DNA of 64,000 bases from Excoecaria cochinchinensis (Eukaryota; Streptophyta; Magnoliopsida; Malpighiales; Euphorbiaceae): NCBI GenBank assembly GCA_947683425.1, contig CANTUQ010000037.1:5472501-5536500 (forward strand). The letters are read 5' to 3'. The position numbers and the translations under genes are program-made. Below are positions 23,129-35,830 of this stretch, piece after piece (position 1 is the stretch's first letter; every line of letters begins with the position of its first letter). Under the pieces are notes generated by a model. That model searched no databases. It saw only the letters and a program-made list of their open reading frames with translations, and was not told the DNA's origin.

Positions 23129-23336
23129 CTCCATTTTACTATATGTGTCGTTTTTTAGCAAAATTTAAATTTTATTTATCTGACGTTTTTAAACTTTTAA
23201 TGAAAATTAATTTTCTTTTTTCAATGAAAATTGATTTGTTTAGAACCAATTACATTTAAATTTATCTTAAATTTTAGTTTTAATCATTCAATTTTATCAT
23301 TCAACAAAAATATCACATATAATGAAATGGAGGGAA
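23129..23336. repeat. Stowaway-type MITE copy
   Basis: It begins CTCCATTTTACTATATGTGTCG and ends ACATATAATGAAATGGAGGGAA, forming an inverted repeat, with TA on both sides. Internal blocks match the copies at 23888 and 25349. Confidence 0.65.
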
Positions 23337-23887
23337 TATTATACACGGTATATGAAAATTGGATGGTTACATGAAATTTGTCGTGATAAAAAACCTTAAA
23401 TCAAGCTTTTAATTGAATGCTTATCATATTATTGTTAATTTAAACCCTTGAATTGAAATGTTAGGTGTGAAGAGGGACGTTGCATAACGTCCAAAAATGA
23501 AATATTAAAGTATAAAATTCTTGTTGTTGAAGATTCAAAAGAAATTACGTTTCAGAGAAATTAGGTCAAAATAAAACAAAGGAACAAAATGTTTCTATAA
23601 GAGGCACATAGACAAATACCTTAATTAATTGAACATATATAATAAAATTATAATATACTTGTTGTTGATAAATGATAAGCGAACAACTATAAGATTATAG
23701 GGATTTTGCCTATAAACAACACAACATGGACACCTAAAGGTGAACATGCAGTTGGGAACAATCGGCTAAGTTTTGCACCTCTTTCACTACCTACTCACAC
23801 ATTTCTATACACTTTACTTTCTAATTTCTATTCCCAAATTATTTGTCCACCAAAGAAAAAAGATCTTAATTTTCTGAAAAGAAATTA

Positions 23888-24135
23888 CTCCCTCCGTTTT
23901 TTATTATCTGTCACTTTTGAGTAAAATCCAAATTCTATTTATCTGTCACTTTTAAATTTCCAATACAATTTAATTTTCTATTTCCAATTTAATTTTCATT
24001 TTTAATAAAAATTAACTAATTAGATTTATTTTTTTACATTAAATCACTCAATTTTTTTCTAAATTTAAGACTAATTAATATTTCTTAATTTTAGTAAAAA
24101 TAAGAAAAGTGACAATTATAAAATAATGGAGGGAG
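23888..24135. repeat. Stowaway-type MITE (248 bp)
   Basis: It starts CTCCCTCCG and ends GGAGGGAG, flanked by TA dinucleotides (23886-23887, 24136-24137). This is the classic Tc1/mariner-derived Stowaway signature. The interior carries ATCTGTCACTTTT and AAAAGTGACAATTAT in inverted orientation. Confidence 0.85.
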
Positions 24136-24159
24136 TATCTTTTTAATGTAACTATAGAT

Positions 24160-24800
24160 TGTAAAGAAAATGAATTTTCGCCTAAGCCAATACAAAAGTT
24201 AGTGAAAATTATCTGAATTTTTTATAAAAAATATTATATTTTTATATTTAGCCAATATTGATATTTAATACATTTTTGCATGTATAAAATTGAATACATA
24301 CGGTAAATTTGGAACGCGAAATTTGCAGCACTAAACATATACGAAATTTCAATATTATAGAATTAGTGGCTCTGATACCATGTAAACAAATTAATTTGAT
24401 TCTAATTCAATTTCAAAAATTAACTTGTAAAATGAAAATTTGTCCAAATTTTTATAAAAAATATTATATTTTTTTATAACTAACCAAAATAAAATACCTA
24501 AAATAGGTTAATGAATCTTAAATGAATAGTTCAACGCTTAAATATTTTCTCTTAGTACAATTTGCTTATATGCTTTACTAGTAATGTAATTCATTTTATG
24601 TTGAAAATTTTGAAATAGAATCTTGTATTTATTAATGTTACACAATAGTAATAAATTAAAATATGCCTCGAAACCAAATACATAAATAAATATCCCTTAA
24701 TATTTCTATTTCAAACAAAAAAAAAGAAATTATTAAATTATATAAGTCAAGTATATCGGCACGTAGACAAATCCTTGAAAATCATACATATAAAAACAAC
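24160..24800 (-). mobile_element. Possible small LTR-element remnant (TRIM-like)
   Basis: TGGCTCTGATACCA at 24367-24380 is the reverse of a Met-type primer-binding site (TGGTATCAGAGCCA). It directly abuts TGTAAAC at 24381. A second TGTAAAG lies at 24160. Both are followed, at similar distance, by the same AT-rich block (TTTTTATAAAAAATATTATA). This could be two short LTRs around a tiny interior. Ends and TSD were not resolved. Confidence 0.35.
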
Positions 24801-25023
24801 CCAAACAGGAAGTCAACAGATAAGCATCGGGCGCAATGCCAGCCGTAAAATTTTGAAATGTGATTGCCACCCACACAATCCACAAGAAGTAATAATAATA
24901 ATAATAATAATTTGCATCAATCTACACTTTCTCTTCTGTTCGATAAGCAAACTTTCAACTACTTACCTATATCAAAAAAAAAAAAATTATTAATTAATAT
25001 CAAATTCGATTAAAATCTTCATT

Positions 25024-25299
25024 CTCCAAGTTCTATTTATCGCCATAATTTTTAATTTTTTTATTTTACTTGATATGATGATTTTCAAATTTTAAAAAAT
25101 AATAATTATTCATTTCTTATTTTACTTTTATATATACACAAAAAAGATAATTAATAAAATGAGATATATAACTATAGATAATTAATAAAATGATATTTTA
25201 GTAAATTATATTGAATATTAATTGAATTTGATATTAATTAATATTTTTTTTGGTCTATGTGAAAAGATGAAGTTGTCATATTAAATGAAATGAAGGGAA
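25024..25299. repeat. MITE-like copy, same family as 7641-7903
   Basis: It aligns along its length with 7641-7903, including GATTTTCAAATTTTAAAAAATA, GTAAATTAT.TTGAATATTAATT and the GAAAAG...GTTGTCAT end. No TSD was confirmed. Confidence 0.55.
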
Positions 25300-25348
25300 T
25301 ATAATTTACTAAAATATATTTTTATTTATAATCTCACTCTATTAATTA

Positions 25349-25571
25349 CTCCATATATTTCATTTTATGTGTCACTTTTATTATTTTCACTATAATTAAA
25401 GAGTATTAATTAGACTTAAATTTAGAATAAAATTTAGTAATTTAATATATAAATTTAAATCTAATTGGTCAACTTTTATTGAAAAAAAAATTCTATTGTA
25501 AGTATAAAAGTGTCAGATAAATAAAATTTGCATTTTATTTAAAAATGACACATAAAATGAAATGGAATGAG
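25349..25571. repeat. Stowaway-type MITE copy (223 bp)
   Basis: The left end CTCCATATATTTCATTTTAT and the right end ATAAAATGAAATGGAATGAG are inverted repeats, with TA at 25347-25348 and 25572-25573. Confidence 0.75.
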
Positions 25572-27110
25572 TATTGTATTTTTTTTTTGGTATATATATG
25601 AGGATAAAATATAAAATACATAATTAAAATTTTTTAAAATTAGAAATTTGTGACATTGGGTAGAAAAAAAAATACCAAAAATTGTCATGGTTATTGGAAC
25701 GCAGAGAGTTTTAACTAGTTTATTAATAATTTTATTAATTTCACTAATATCAATTTTTAAAAATTAACTAATTTTTGTTGTCCAACTCATCAATTTGCCT
25801 ATTTCGTCAAAAGAATTATAGACCATACTTTAATCAATGAAAGGAGCTAAATTTGAGCTTTTAATATATTATTAACTACTTTTTTAATTTTCTTAAAATA
25901 TAGTTTTGAGATTAATAATTAATCTCATTTTTATTAAAATTGTTTTTGGGTCCTTGAGATTACCAACTTTTTTTGAGATTAAATAACAGGCATTCTCTTG
26001 AAAGTGACTGTTCAGCTGTACCAAAAGCGAATGCTTCATTTTAAGGAAATTCAGAAACCAAACAAATTATTTTAAGGAAAGTATATTATATAATCTTTGT
26101 CTTGGAAAATTAATCATTACCGAAACTATAAATTTCCATTGGTACTGTGGTTGCCAACTTTTCAATATTTCCATCAATAAGCATTCCCTTAATTAGGTAA
26201 GAGGAAGGCAAAAATTTATTGGGTTTTGTATGCAAAAGAGGTTTCTATAAAAAGGATTTCTTAAATTTAGTTTAGAAAAAAAAAAAAATTTGATATTGAG
26301 TTCCCATTGCTCTTGGATTTTAGTATTTGTTTTATCCATAATGATTTGAATTTATATTCTAATATATTAGTCATAAAAAAATTCCAAAAAATCTTAATTT
26401 TAAAAATATTACAATTAAAGTTACGTTGGTCAGAGAATTATGATGTAGTAAGTTATGTCAATTCAAAACATTCATATGCTATATTTCAAAAGATTTCATG
26501 TTATTTTTTTTTTTATAATATCTCAAGCTGACGTGATAAGTCACATGTTACTCTAACACTAAATTTATGATTTTTCAATCAAAATTATTTTAATTGTAAT
26601 ATTTTGAAAATTGAAGTATTTTTATAGATAAAAATTTATTTTGTGACCAAAATATTGTTATGGTATAAATTATATGAGCATAGAAGAAATTAACTTTGGA
26701 TTTTATAAAAACATATCTAAAATGTGAATAGTGATAGAATTACTAAGGACTTATTTTCAAAAGAAAAAGTCAATAAGTAATTAGTGGGTTCTTAAGTTGA
26801 CATTCCAGCAGTAATTAAATTAGTTTGATTATAATGTAGGTTTTAAATTCAATCCTTCATTTTCTTTCTTTTATGAAAAAAAAATATAATTAGGGATAGT
26901 TATGAAATTACGAAAACAAATGATATGTCAATATAGAATTTGAGATGCGGTAACTTTTCTTATTTATAAAGTTTACAACACAAAACGTATATTTGTTACA
27001 AAAGCACCGATATAATATCTAATAACAATTTTAAATGTCACTAAAAGATATTAAATTTTATTTTTTATTTTTTTAGAGCATATATGATATATAGTTAAGT
27101 TCTAGGTTGT
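25572..27110. other. AT-rich intergenic DNA, nothing recognised
   Basis: No gene, TIR pair or tandem array was identified. Scattered poly(A) and poly(T) tracts are present. Confidence 0.4.
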
Positions 27111-27119
27111 TAAAATATG

Positions 27120-27407
27120 GGCTAAAGGTGCAAATTTATATTTAATGTTTGATAAAAATGCAATTTTATTCTTAATATTTTAATTGGTGCAATATTACTA
27201 TTTATGTTTTAAAATTAGGAGAAATTTACCCCTGTTTTAACAGTTTATTGACATTTGGTGCGTGAATAAGTAAACACGTGGCACAAAAAAGACAATTTTT
27301 TTCCAATTTTTAAAATATCAAGGGTAACATTGCACCAATTAAATTATTAAAGGCAAAATTATCATTTTTATCAAATATTAAGGGCAAATTTTTATCTTTT
27401 AAAGTCC
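27120..27407. mobile_element. Mutator-type MITE with long TIRs and 9-bp TSD (288 bp)
   Basis: The left arm and the reverse complement of the right arm align over about 110 bp, sharing TTTGATAAAAATG, TTTAATTGGTGCAAT and similar blocks. It is flanked by the perfect 9-bp duplication TAAAATATG (27111-27119 and 27408-27416). No coding frame. TSD length and long TIRs fit MULE-derived MITEs. Confidence 0.8.
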
Positions 27408-27416
27408 TAAAATATG

Positions 27417-27630
27417 TCATTATTTTTAAATTGTTGAATATAATCCGACCGATTTAAATTTATATTAAAAAAAATCCTTCCAATCATATTGATTAAATTT
27501 TCTTAATTTGGTGTAGAAAAATATGTTTAGATGAGAGAGCATGCAAATGAATAGTGGCCAATGCAGAGAAATACAAATGAACAAATTAGAATTACATTAT
27601 TGGCTTTCTATTTTCTTGTTCATTTGCTTT

Positions 27631-27673
<43 letters not shown>

Positions 27674-28525
27674 GAAAAAGATTGGCGCAGCATCCCATCT
27701 CTCTCTATATATAGAATACAAGGAGTTATTATGATTTGCTATTATTGTTAAAATAATAAAAATAAATTACAAGTAGACATAGTTGTTAAATTATGGTGGT
27801 GGGTGAAAGTTCAAAACTATGAAAATGACTCTGGTTATCAAAATACCAAATATGTTTAAATTCCACCATTGATTTAACACTGTACCAACCAATAATGTAG
27901 GACCAATAAAAATTACAGAAAAAAATAATTAACCTTATTAATTAGCAGTTTAATTAGTACTGTGCTTATACATTCTAATTACTATTAGCTAGTCTACTAA
28001 TCAAATTTTTTTTTCCTTATATATAATTCATATAAATCTCAATTGACTTCTTAGAAAAAAAACTATATGTTTTAAGAAAAAAATTCAATTTAAATGAATT
28101 ATCAACTTTTTAATAAGTTAAAATTCACTATTTTTAGTAATTAATCAGATTAGTGCTCTAAAAGTTTTAGCAAATAATAATAATAATAATTACTCTACTG
28201 CTGTTGTTTTACACTTTGAACTTTTTAACTGAAAAATTAATTAAGGGGGAGAAAAAGAAGAAGAAGTAGTCAATTACAATACAAATCATGACATGCACTT
28301 GATAAAAGGTGAAGAATATATCAATGTCAACAACAATGATCATATTTGCTATAAATAAATATAAAATATTATCACAACAAATAAATAAAAACAACCATTA
28401 AATAATAATTATAATAAATACTTAGCCAACATATACATAATATCAAAAAAAAAAAAAAAACATGCAAAAGGGAGAAACTCATCAGAAACCAGCCAAATTA
28501 AAACTTGTATTTCATTCTTGAAATT
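27417..28525. repeat. AT-rich DNA with a (TAA)n microsatellite
   Basis: A (TAA/ATA)n tract runs at about 27631-27673 and shorter ones near 28175. No gene is seen. Confidence 0.6.
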
Positions 28526-29000
28526 TTAATAGAAGTTAACATGTGGAGTATTAATTTCTTGTAAAACTCTCTCTCTATTCCCTATTCCCATATTTAAACA
28601 AAAAACATATATATATAATATATATATAATAAATAAGAGGAAGAAAGAAGAAATGCCTGGCTCTCCCATGTACGCCGCCATATTTGGTGGTCTAGTGAAT
28701 TCTTCACTGGAAACTGGAACTCTTTTAAAAGCAAATCCCACAAAGAAAGTGTAATAAAGTGGAGGAAGATGCTTCATTAATTAACAAAACCAAAACTAGA
28801 AATCTTTACATATCCATGTTTTTTTGGCCTTCAACAAACTTCTTCTTCCTTTTCTTGGTTACCATCGTCTGCTCGAACTCGAGAAATCGCAGTACAGAAA
28901 CAGAAATAAGTAGTATTAATGTAAAGAAGAATATATAGTGTGGAAGAGAGAAGAAGAGGAGGAGGAAATAGTATTAATGTAGTTATGAAAGAGTGGGGAA
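28526..29000 (-). other. Possible small gene (weak): TATA-like box, short leader frame, 83-codon frame
   Basis: Minus strand: a TATATA box near 28937 is followed by a pyrimidine-rich leader. A 19-codon frame starts MVTKKRKKKF (28889-28830), and a second frame starts MKHLPPLYYTFFVGFAFKRV (28777). The latter runs to 28526, but its end enters AT-rich DNA, so the true end may be earlier or spliced. A plus-strand frame also exists here (28653 onward, MPGSPMYAAIFGGLVNSS). Sequence complexity is higher than nearby. I do not recognise a family and claim no function. It may be a small host transcript or chance. Confidence 0.25.
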
Positions 29001-29325
29001 ATAATGTTTTTATGTTAATAAAAAAAAGTGGGCCAATCTTGAGATGAACAGAATGCCCTTTTTGTTTCACACGTTGGTTTGCTTCTCTTTGTCTATTTTG
29101 TCTTTCCCTCTTACAACAGTCAATCACTTCATTTCTTTACTTTATTTACATTTAAATTATTAATATATATATTTAATTGTCTTCTTTCAATAAGCATTGA
29201 CCTTTATTTGGGGAACAATATATAGTTTTATATTTTTCTTTGTATTTAATTTTGCAGTTGAAGGGTATATATCACACTATAATTTCCTACACCATTTGAT
29301 AGAAAAATTCATAATTTACTAATCA

Positions 29326-29607
29326 CTCTATTTTTTATAAAAAAATTTATATTTCATTTTATATATCGTTTTTAAACTTTTAATACAATATTAATTTTAT
29401 TTTTTTAATTTTCAATACAATATTAATTTCATATTCAATTTCCAATTTTATTTAATTAATTAGATTTAAGTCACAATTTTAAAAATAATAAAAATAAGGG
29501 TAATTTAGTCATTATTTACTATATTTAATTTTAAATTTAGGTCTAATTAATATTCCTTAATCATAGCGAAAATAACAAAAGTGACAGATATTATGGAACG
29601 GAAGGAG
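29326..29607. repeat. Stowaway-like MITE copy, worn left end
   Basis: The right end reads AAAAGTGACAGATATTATGGAACGGAAGGAG followed by TA, and internal blocks match the copy at 23888. The left end is unclear. Confidence 0.5.
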
Positions 29608-29609
29608 TA

Positions 29610-30758
29610 TGGTAATTTATCATTTTTATTGCCTGTGATAGTCAAAACATTCTGCTTATAATTTCAAAATTCTTGGATAGCTCTATAATTCTACCTATTT
29701 AATAATCAAAATATTTTCAGTATAGAGTATACTCGCATTCACGGGTATCATAGTCTCGTTAGAAGCATTTTGAAATAATTTTATAGATTTTGAATGAATT
29801 TTAAAAGAGAAAAATAAGTTTTGGAATAGAAAAAATTGATTTTGGGGTAAATTTATAAATTTTGAAAAAATCAAGGGAAAACAGAAAGGCATTTTAGAGT
29901 TGAACTTAAAATATTAAGGACAAATTAGATAAAAAAAATATGTTAGAGATAAATAAACTCTAACTTTTTTTCTTCCTCAAGCTAAAAAAATTCTACATTC
30001 AATCCTTTACTTTTAATTTTTGCTGCATTAGTTCATTGATTGTCGGTAGGGATGGAAATGAGATACATGTGAAATGTAAAATCGTGTGAATTTAAATTTA
30101 ATTCTATAATAAATTTTTGTTTGTCACCAATTTGAAACTTGAACAAAAAGTTTGATTGAAAACTTTATTTTTGTGGTATTTTGATGTATTAGCAAAACAC
30201 ACATTTTAGAGTTTTGCGAGTTTTCTATGTTTTGACATGAGATTTATAATAACTTATTTAAAGTTAGTAGGAACTAGGAAATAAGCGTAGTAAATTGAGT
30301 TTGACATTAGAAGTTATTGTTTTTTCTGGTTTTGTTTTTGCAGGAAATAGTCCTCCACGAAGAAAAATATAATGAGAAAAGATAGCTTACACAATTTGAT
30401 GTCATCCATTTTGAATAGTTTGACCATATTAAATAATTAATTAATTAAGAGCTCATCTTGATACTATAATTAATCATACTAATAAAATATAACTATATAT
30501 TGTGAATTATGAGAGCATTCTCTTTGATATATCAAGTGTTCTCAATTTATATTCAACTTACAAATAATTTCATTTAGTTCATTACAATTTTCTTTAACAT
30601 TAAATTCATAACTTCAGTTTTAAAAATAAGTAGTGCTTCAATGGAATATAATATAATTGCTTTTTGGAATAAGGGAGAAATGAATTGCTATCTTTCCGGT
30701 ATTTAAAATTCTTCTTTCTTAGAAAACAGATAAGGATGGAATATAAAGACTGATATGA
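29610..30758. other. AT-rich intergenic DNA, nothing recognised
   Basis: No open frame of interest and no repeat ends were seen. Confidence 0.4.
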
Positions 30759-31140
30759 GTTGTGACCAATATTTTCAGAAACGGACCGGATATCGACTCG
30801 GCCTGTCAATTGAGTCACGAGTCAACTGGTTGAACTGAGTTGACTCGGAGTTTTTATTTTTTTAAAATATAATTATTTATAAAAAAAATTACAAATATAA
30901 TATATAAAAAAACATATTCAAATAACCTATTAATTATAAAAAAAATTAATATAAAAATAGTAATTTTAAATCAAATAAAACATAAAAATCAAATAAATTG
31001 TTAAAACATACATAGCAAATATCTAAATAAGTTCACAAAATATTAAAAACAAACATTTAAATAAATTCATTTGACATAGTAGTGAACAATCATCATTAAT
31101 CATCAATCTTCATCTCCATCTCCATCTTTGTCTCCATCTT

Positions 31141-31281
31141 TGATGGAAAATTGGGAAAATTATAACGAATATAATTTACGTTGAGATAACATTAAATAAT
31201 GATACCTACCTCTTGTAGCGCAGAAACTCGTTGCGGAAGCGTCTACCAAGATCCCGTTTATTTTTTATCACTGGTCTTGCT
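31141..31281 (-). repeat. Left LTR of element A, part 1
   Basis: Matches 43898-44038 of the right LTR. Interrupted at 31281 by insertion of element B. Confidence 0.85.
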
Positions 31282-31822
31282 TGTTGGGTACAGCGGATAA
31301 AAAAAAAAATAAATTAGCAGAGTAAAATATTGACACCAGCAATTTAACGCGGTTCACCCAAAACGTTTGGGTTACGTCCACGGGACAAACTCCGAAAATA
31401 TTTCTTCCACTAATAAAATTAATGGGTACAAGAGAGAAATGTAACACAATAATTTTGAGATAAACCCAAAATAGTAGCACACAAGTATTTCCCAAACTCA
31501 CTATTTTGTCACTCCCTTTTTAGAAAAATATCCCAATTATTTTTCTAAAGTACTTCTCTCTCTCTATTTACAAAACTGAAGGATTGAAATAAACTAAACT
31601 GGAAAGGCCTATTTATAGCCTTTCCTTAACGCGTTAAAAACGCGTTGGACAACTTATTATAAGCTGTCCAACACAGCCGCAAAGAAAGAATTAAAATTCT
31701 TTCTTTGCGGCAACAACTCCTTCTTTGACTTTTCTTTAACAACTTTCATTTCCCTTCCTTTTTTTTTCTTTACATTCAATGGTGTGGGTCCCACTACCAT
31801 GTGGAGGAACCCACTCCCAACA
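31282..31822 (-). repeat. 3' LTR of element B
   Basis: 541 bp; about 98% identical by eye to 36053-36590. It includes the same strong inverted repeat (31676-31711). Confidence 0.92.
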
Positions 31823-31836
31823 ATTCTCCCCCTTCC
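31823..31836 (-). promoter_or_regulatory. Polypurine tract of element B
   Basis: On the minus strand GGAAGGGGGAGAAT lies directly before the 3' LTR. Confidence 0.75.
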
Positions 31837-33625
31837 GACTATATGGTGGGGGGCTCCGCTAGTCCTGCAGCTAGCCGACAATACTCGAAATTCTGTCTTG
31901 GTAAAATTTTCGTTAACATGTCTGACCCATTTTCTTCCATATGGATCTTCTCAAGCTGTAGTAGCTTCTTCTCCATCACATTTCTTATCCAATGATATCT
32001 CACATCAATATGTTTTGATCTCGAATGAAAGGAGGCATTCTTACCAAGATGAATAGCACTCTGACTATCACATAATAACTAATATTTGTATTGCTGCAAA
32101 CCAAGTTCTTTCAAGAACTTCTTCATCCATAACAACTCTTTACAAGCTTCCGTTGCTGCTATAAACTTTGCTTCAGTGGTAGAAAGTGCAACACACTTCT
32201 GTAACTTTGACTGCCATGACACAGCTCTCCCTGCAAAAGTAATCAGGTAACCAGAAGTAGATTTTCTGGAATTCACATCACCAATCATATCTGCATCTGT
32301 GTATCCAGCTAACACAGGTTTGTCATTTCCAAAATATAGACATGTTTTGGAAGTTCCTCGAAGATACCTGAAAATCCATTTTACTGCAGCCCAATGTTCC
32401 TTTCCAGGATTTGAAAGGAATCTACTCACAACTCCAACTGCATGAGCGATATCTAGCCGTGTGCACACCATAGCATACATCAAACTTCCAACTGCTGAAG
32501 CATATGGAAATTTATCCATCTCTTCCTTCTCTTTGTCTGTAGAAGGGCTTTGTTCAGAACTCAGCTTAAAGTGAGTAGCAAGAGGACAACTAACTGCTTT
32601 AGCCTTGTCCATATTAAATTTCTGAAGTACTTTCTCAATGTACCTCTCTTGTGACAACCACAATTTCTTGACGCCTTTGTCTCTGATAATATTCATGCCA
32701 AGAATTTGCTTTGCTGGCCCCAAGTCTTTCATAGCAAAAGACTTACTCAACTGCTTCTTCAAATTATTAATTCTGAAAACATTCTGGCCAACAATCAACA
32801 TATCATCCACATAGAGCAAAAGGATAATGAAATCATCATCAGAGAATTTTTGCACAAAAACACAATGGTCTGAAGTAGTCTTTTTGTAGCCTTGCTCCCC
32901 CATAACAGACTCAAATTTCTTATACCACTGTCTCGGTGCCTGTTTTAAGCCGTAGAGACTTTTCTTTAACTTGCAAACATAATTCTCTTTTCCTCTTTCT
33001 TTGAACCCTTCTGGTTGCTCCATGTATATTTCTTCTTCCAAATCACCATGCAGGAAGGCAGTTTTGACATCCATTTGTTCAACCTCCAAGTCAAGACTTG
33101 CTGCCAACCCTAGCACAGTTCGAATAGATGTCATTTTCACAACTGGTGAGAAAATTTCATCAAAGTCAACCCCTTTTCTTTGACTGAATCCCTTGACAAC
33201 CAGTCTGGCTTTGTAACGTGGACTGGAACTGTGTTCTTCATGCTTAATCCTGAACACCCATCTATTTTTCAAGGCCCTTCTGCCTTTGGGTAACTTCACC
33301 AGTTCAAAAGTTTTGTTCTCATGCAGTGACTTCATCTCATCTTGCATGGCTTCAATCCATTTCTGCTTGGAGTCATCATCTATGGCTTCTTGATAACTCT
33401 CATGTTCTCCCCCTTCAGTAATAGTCACATACTGGTCACGAGGATATCTGGAAGATGGCCATCTTGTTCTTTCACTTCTCCTTTGTGGAGGTGGAGAAGC
33501 CATAGGTGTTGGTGCTGGAACATCATCTTGATCTTCATCATCATCATCTTCAGAACCAACTTCTATAGGAGCATCATCATCATCAGGTGGATAAACCTGG
33601 TCTTCATCTCCAACTTCTCTTGCAC
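31835..33625 (-). pseudogene. Copia B polyprotein, C-terminal half (RT and RNase H), broken
   Basis: An open piece runs from 33503 to a stop at 32079-32081 (474 aa). It holds the RT blocks KARLVVKGFSQRKGVDF, MDVKTAFLHGDLEEEIYM, YGLKQAPRQWYKKF and the YVDD box in LLYVDDMLIVG. RNase H has TDADMIGD and ALSTTEAKF; the usual AEY motif reads AKF here. After the in-frame TAG the same frame continues through CDSQSAIHLGKNASF and SKHIDVRYHWIR to about 31840. So the stop cuts off the last part of RNase H. The link to the upstream half is broken by a one-base frameshift near 33625, in the acidic linker before RT. Confidence 0.9.
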
Positions 33626-35830
33626 CGGTGTTGGAGGAATTAATTTTAAATCTGATAAGTCACCATTGGAATTAGGAACATCCTTCTTCATTTTGTCAAT
33701 GTCTTCAATGGTCTCATCTTCAACAAATACAATATCACGACTCCGAATAAGTTTCTTCTCAATAGGATCATAAAATCTATAGCCAAATTGATCTTGACCA
33801 TAGCCAATAAAAATACACTGTCTTGTCTTGGCATCAAGTTTGGACCTCTCATCCTTAGGGATATGAACAAATGCTTTACAGCCAAACACCCGCAGATGAT
33901 CATAGGAAACATCTTTTTCTGACCATACTCTTTCTGAAACATCCATCTTGAGAGGAGTACAAGGTGAACGATTCAACACGTGTGCAACTGTGAGAATAGC
34001 TTCACCCCAAAATCTCTTTGGTAACTTTGCATGTGAGAGTAGACATCGGACTCTCTCCATCAAAGTTCTGTTCATCCTCTCAGCTAAGCCATTCAACTGC
34101 GGTGTCTTTGGAGGTGTCATCTGATGCCGAATACCATGCTCTTTGCAGTAAACATCAAATGGCCCAGTGTATTCTCCACTATTGTCTGTCCGGATGCATT
34201 TTAACTTCTTCCCAGTCTGTCTCTCAACTGAGGCATGAAATTCTTTGAAGACATCTAGCACCTGATCTTTTGTCTTCAGAAGATATACCCACGTTTTCCT
34301 CGAATGATCATAAATGAAAGTCACAAAATACTGAGCACCACCAAGTGACTTTGGCATTGGTCCACACAAATCTGAGTGAACGAGATCTAACACTTTCTTC
34401 ATTCTGGAAGGAGGAGAACTTTTAAAAGCAACTCTATTTTGCTTTCCAAATAGACAATCAGCACATTTGTCTAAGTGTACTTCATCCATACCGGGCAATA
34501 CTTTCTTCTTGGCGAGGCTTTTCATTACTTTTTCTCCCATGTGGCTAAGTCTCCGATGCCACCGTTCAATTGTACTGTCTTTCTCCATGGCAGCTACTAT
34601 ATCGGTGGAGAGCTTTGCTTCCATTACATACAGAGTCGTATGATTTTCACCTCTAGCCACTACTAATGAGCCTTTTGTAAGCTTCCATTTATCATAAATG
34701 AAGGAACTGTAATATCCCTCATTTCCAAGTTTGCGTACAGAGATCAAATTCAGGCACATATCTGGAATATGCCTGACATCCTTCAGGATTAGTCTAGTAC
34801 TATTCTCTGTTTTCAAGCAAACGTCTCCTCTGCCAACAATCTTTGACAGGCCTTCATTTCCCATTCTAACAACACCAAAATCTCTAGGTGTGTATGATGA
34901 GAAGAATTCTCTACGGAATGTAGCATGAATGGTAGCACCACTATCAAGTACCCAACTGGACTCCTGAGATACAAGATTAATAACATCTTCATCATAAATG
35001 ATATTGAATTCATCTATGATATTAGTCTGCTCGTCATCACTGTTGTCATCTCTCTTCACAGCTCTGCTTTGGTTCTCTTGTTCCTTTTTGAACTTTCTAC
35101 AAAACTTTTTAATGTGGCCCTTCTTTTTACAGTGATGGCATTCAACATTGGCATATTTATTTGACTTCCCTCTGCTCTTGCATCTAGGGTTTTGTTCCCT
35201 AGACTGTCTCCTTCCTCTAGATTCTATAACCAGAACATTTGATTGTGATGAAGAAGATGAGGCCTGTGACCTCCTTCTCATTTCTTCATTCAGGATACTG
35301 CTTTTTACAATCTCCATGTTAACTACACCATTGGGTGCAGTGTTGGTGATGGAGATTTTTAAAGTCTCCCAGGACTGTGGCAGAGAGGCTAATACCAATA
35401 AAGCAAATACTTCATCATCAAGCTTTACTCCCATTCTGTTTAACTGATCATGGATCCCTTCCATCTCATTTAAGTGGTCTGGCAAGGAAGTCCCTTCTCT
35501 ATATCTTACTTGCACCAACTTGGTCAAGTAAAATAATTTATTATTTCCCGTCTTTGAAGAATACAACGTCTCCAGCTTACTCCACAGTGTTCTGGCATAT
35601 GTCTCATTACAGATATGATTGAACACATTGTCTTCGACAAATTGTCGGATAAAACTGCACACCTGCTCGTGGTTAAACTCCCACTCCTCATCAATTTTAC
35701 CTTCGGGTTTAGCTGTGGCAAACACCGACAAATGCATCTTCGTCATAACTAGAAGATCTTTCATCTTTTTACTCCAGATGTGGTAGTTTGAGCCATTTAA
35801 GTAGACCATTATGCTATTTTTTGCCTCCAT
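33563..35830 (-). pseudogene. Copia B polyprotein, N-terminal half (gag, protease, integrase)
   Basis: The frame is 755 codons. Gag occupies about residues 1-225, followed by CCHC knuckle CHHCKKKGHIKKFC (231-244) and protease active site VLDSGAT (D296). Integrase has HHCC zinc region (HRRLSHM...CADCLFGKQ), HSDLCGPM, RTDNSGEY and NGLAERMNR, so the D,D,E acids are present. The last roughly 20 residues (from about QEKLEMKT) are out of frame: a one-base shift near 33625 throws translation out of the acidic linker. The start is the first Met, just inside the leader. By itself it could still give Gag, protease and integrase, but not RT. Confidence 0.92.

Noticed and set aside
33001..35622. Plus-strand frames inside copia B
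   Set aside because: Antisense shadows of the gag-pol frame.
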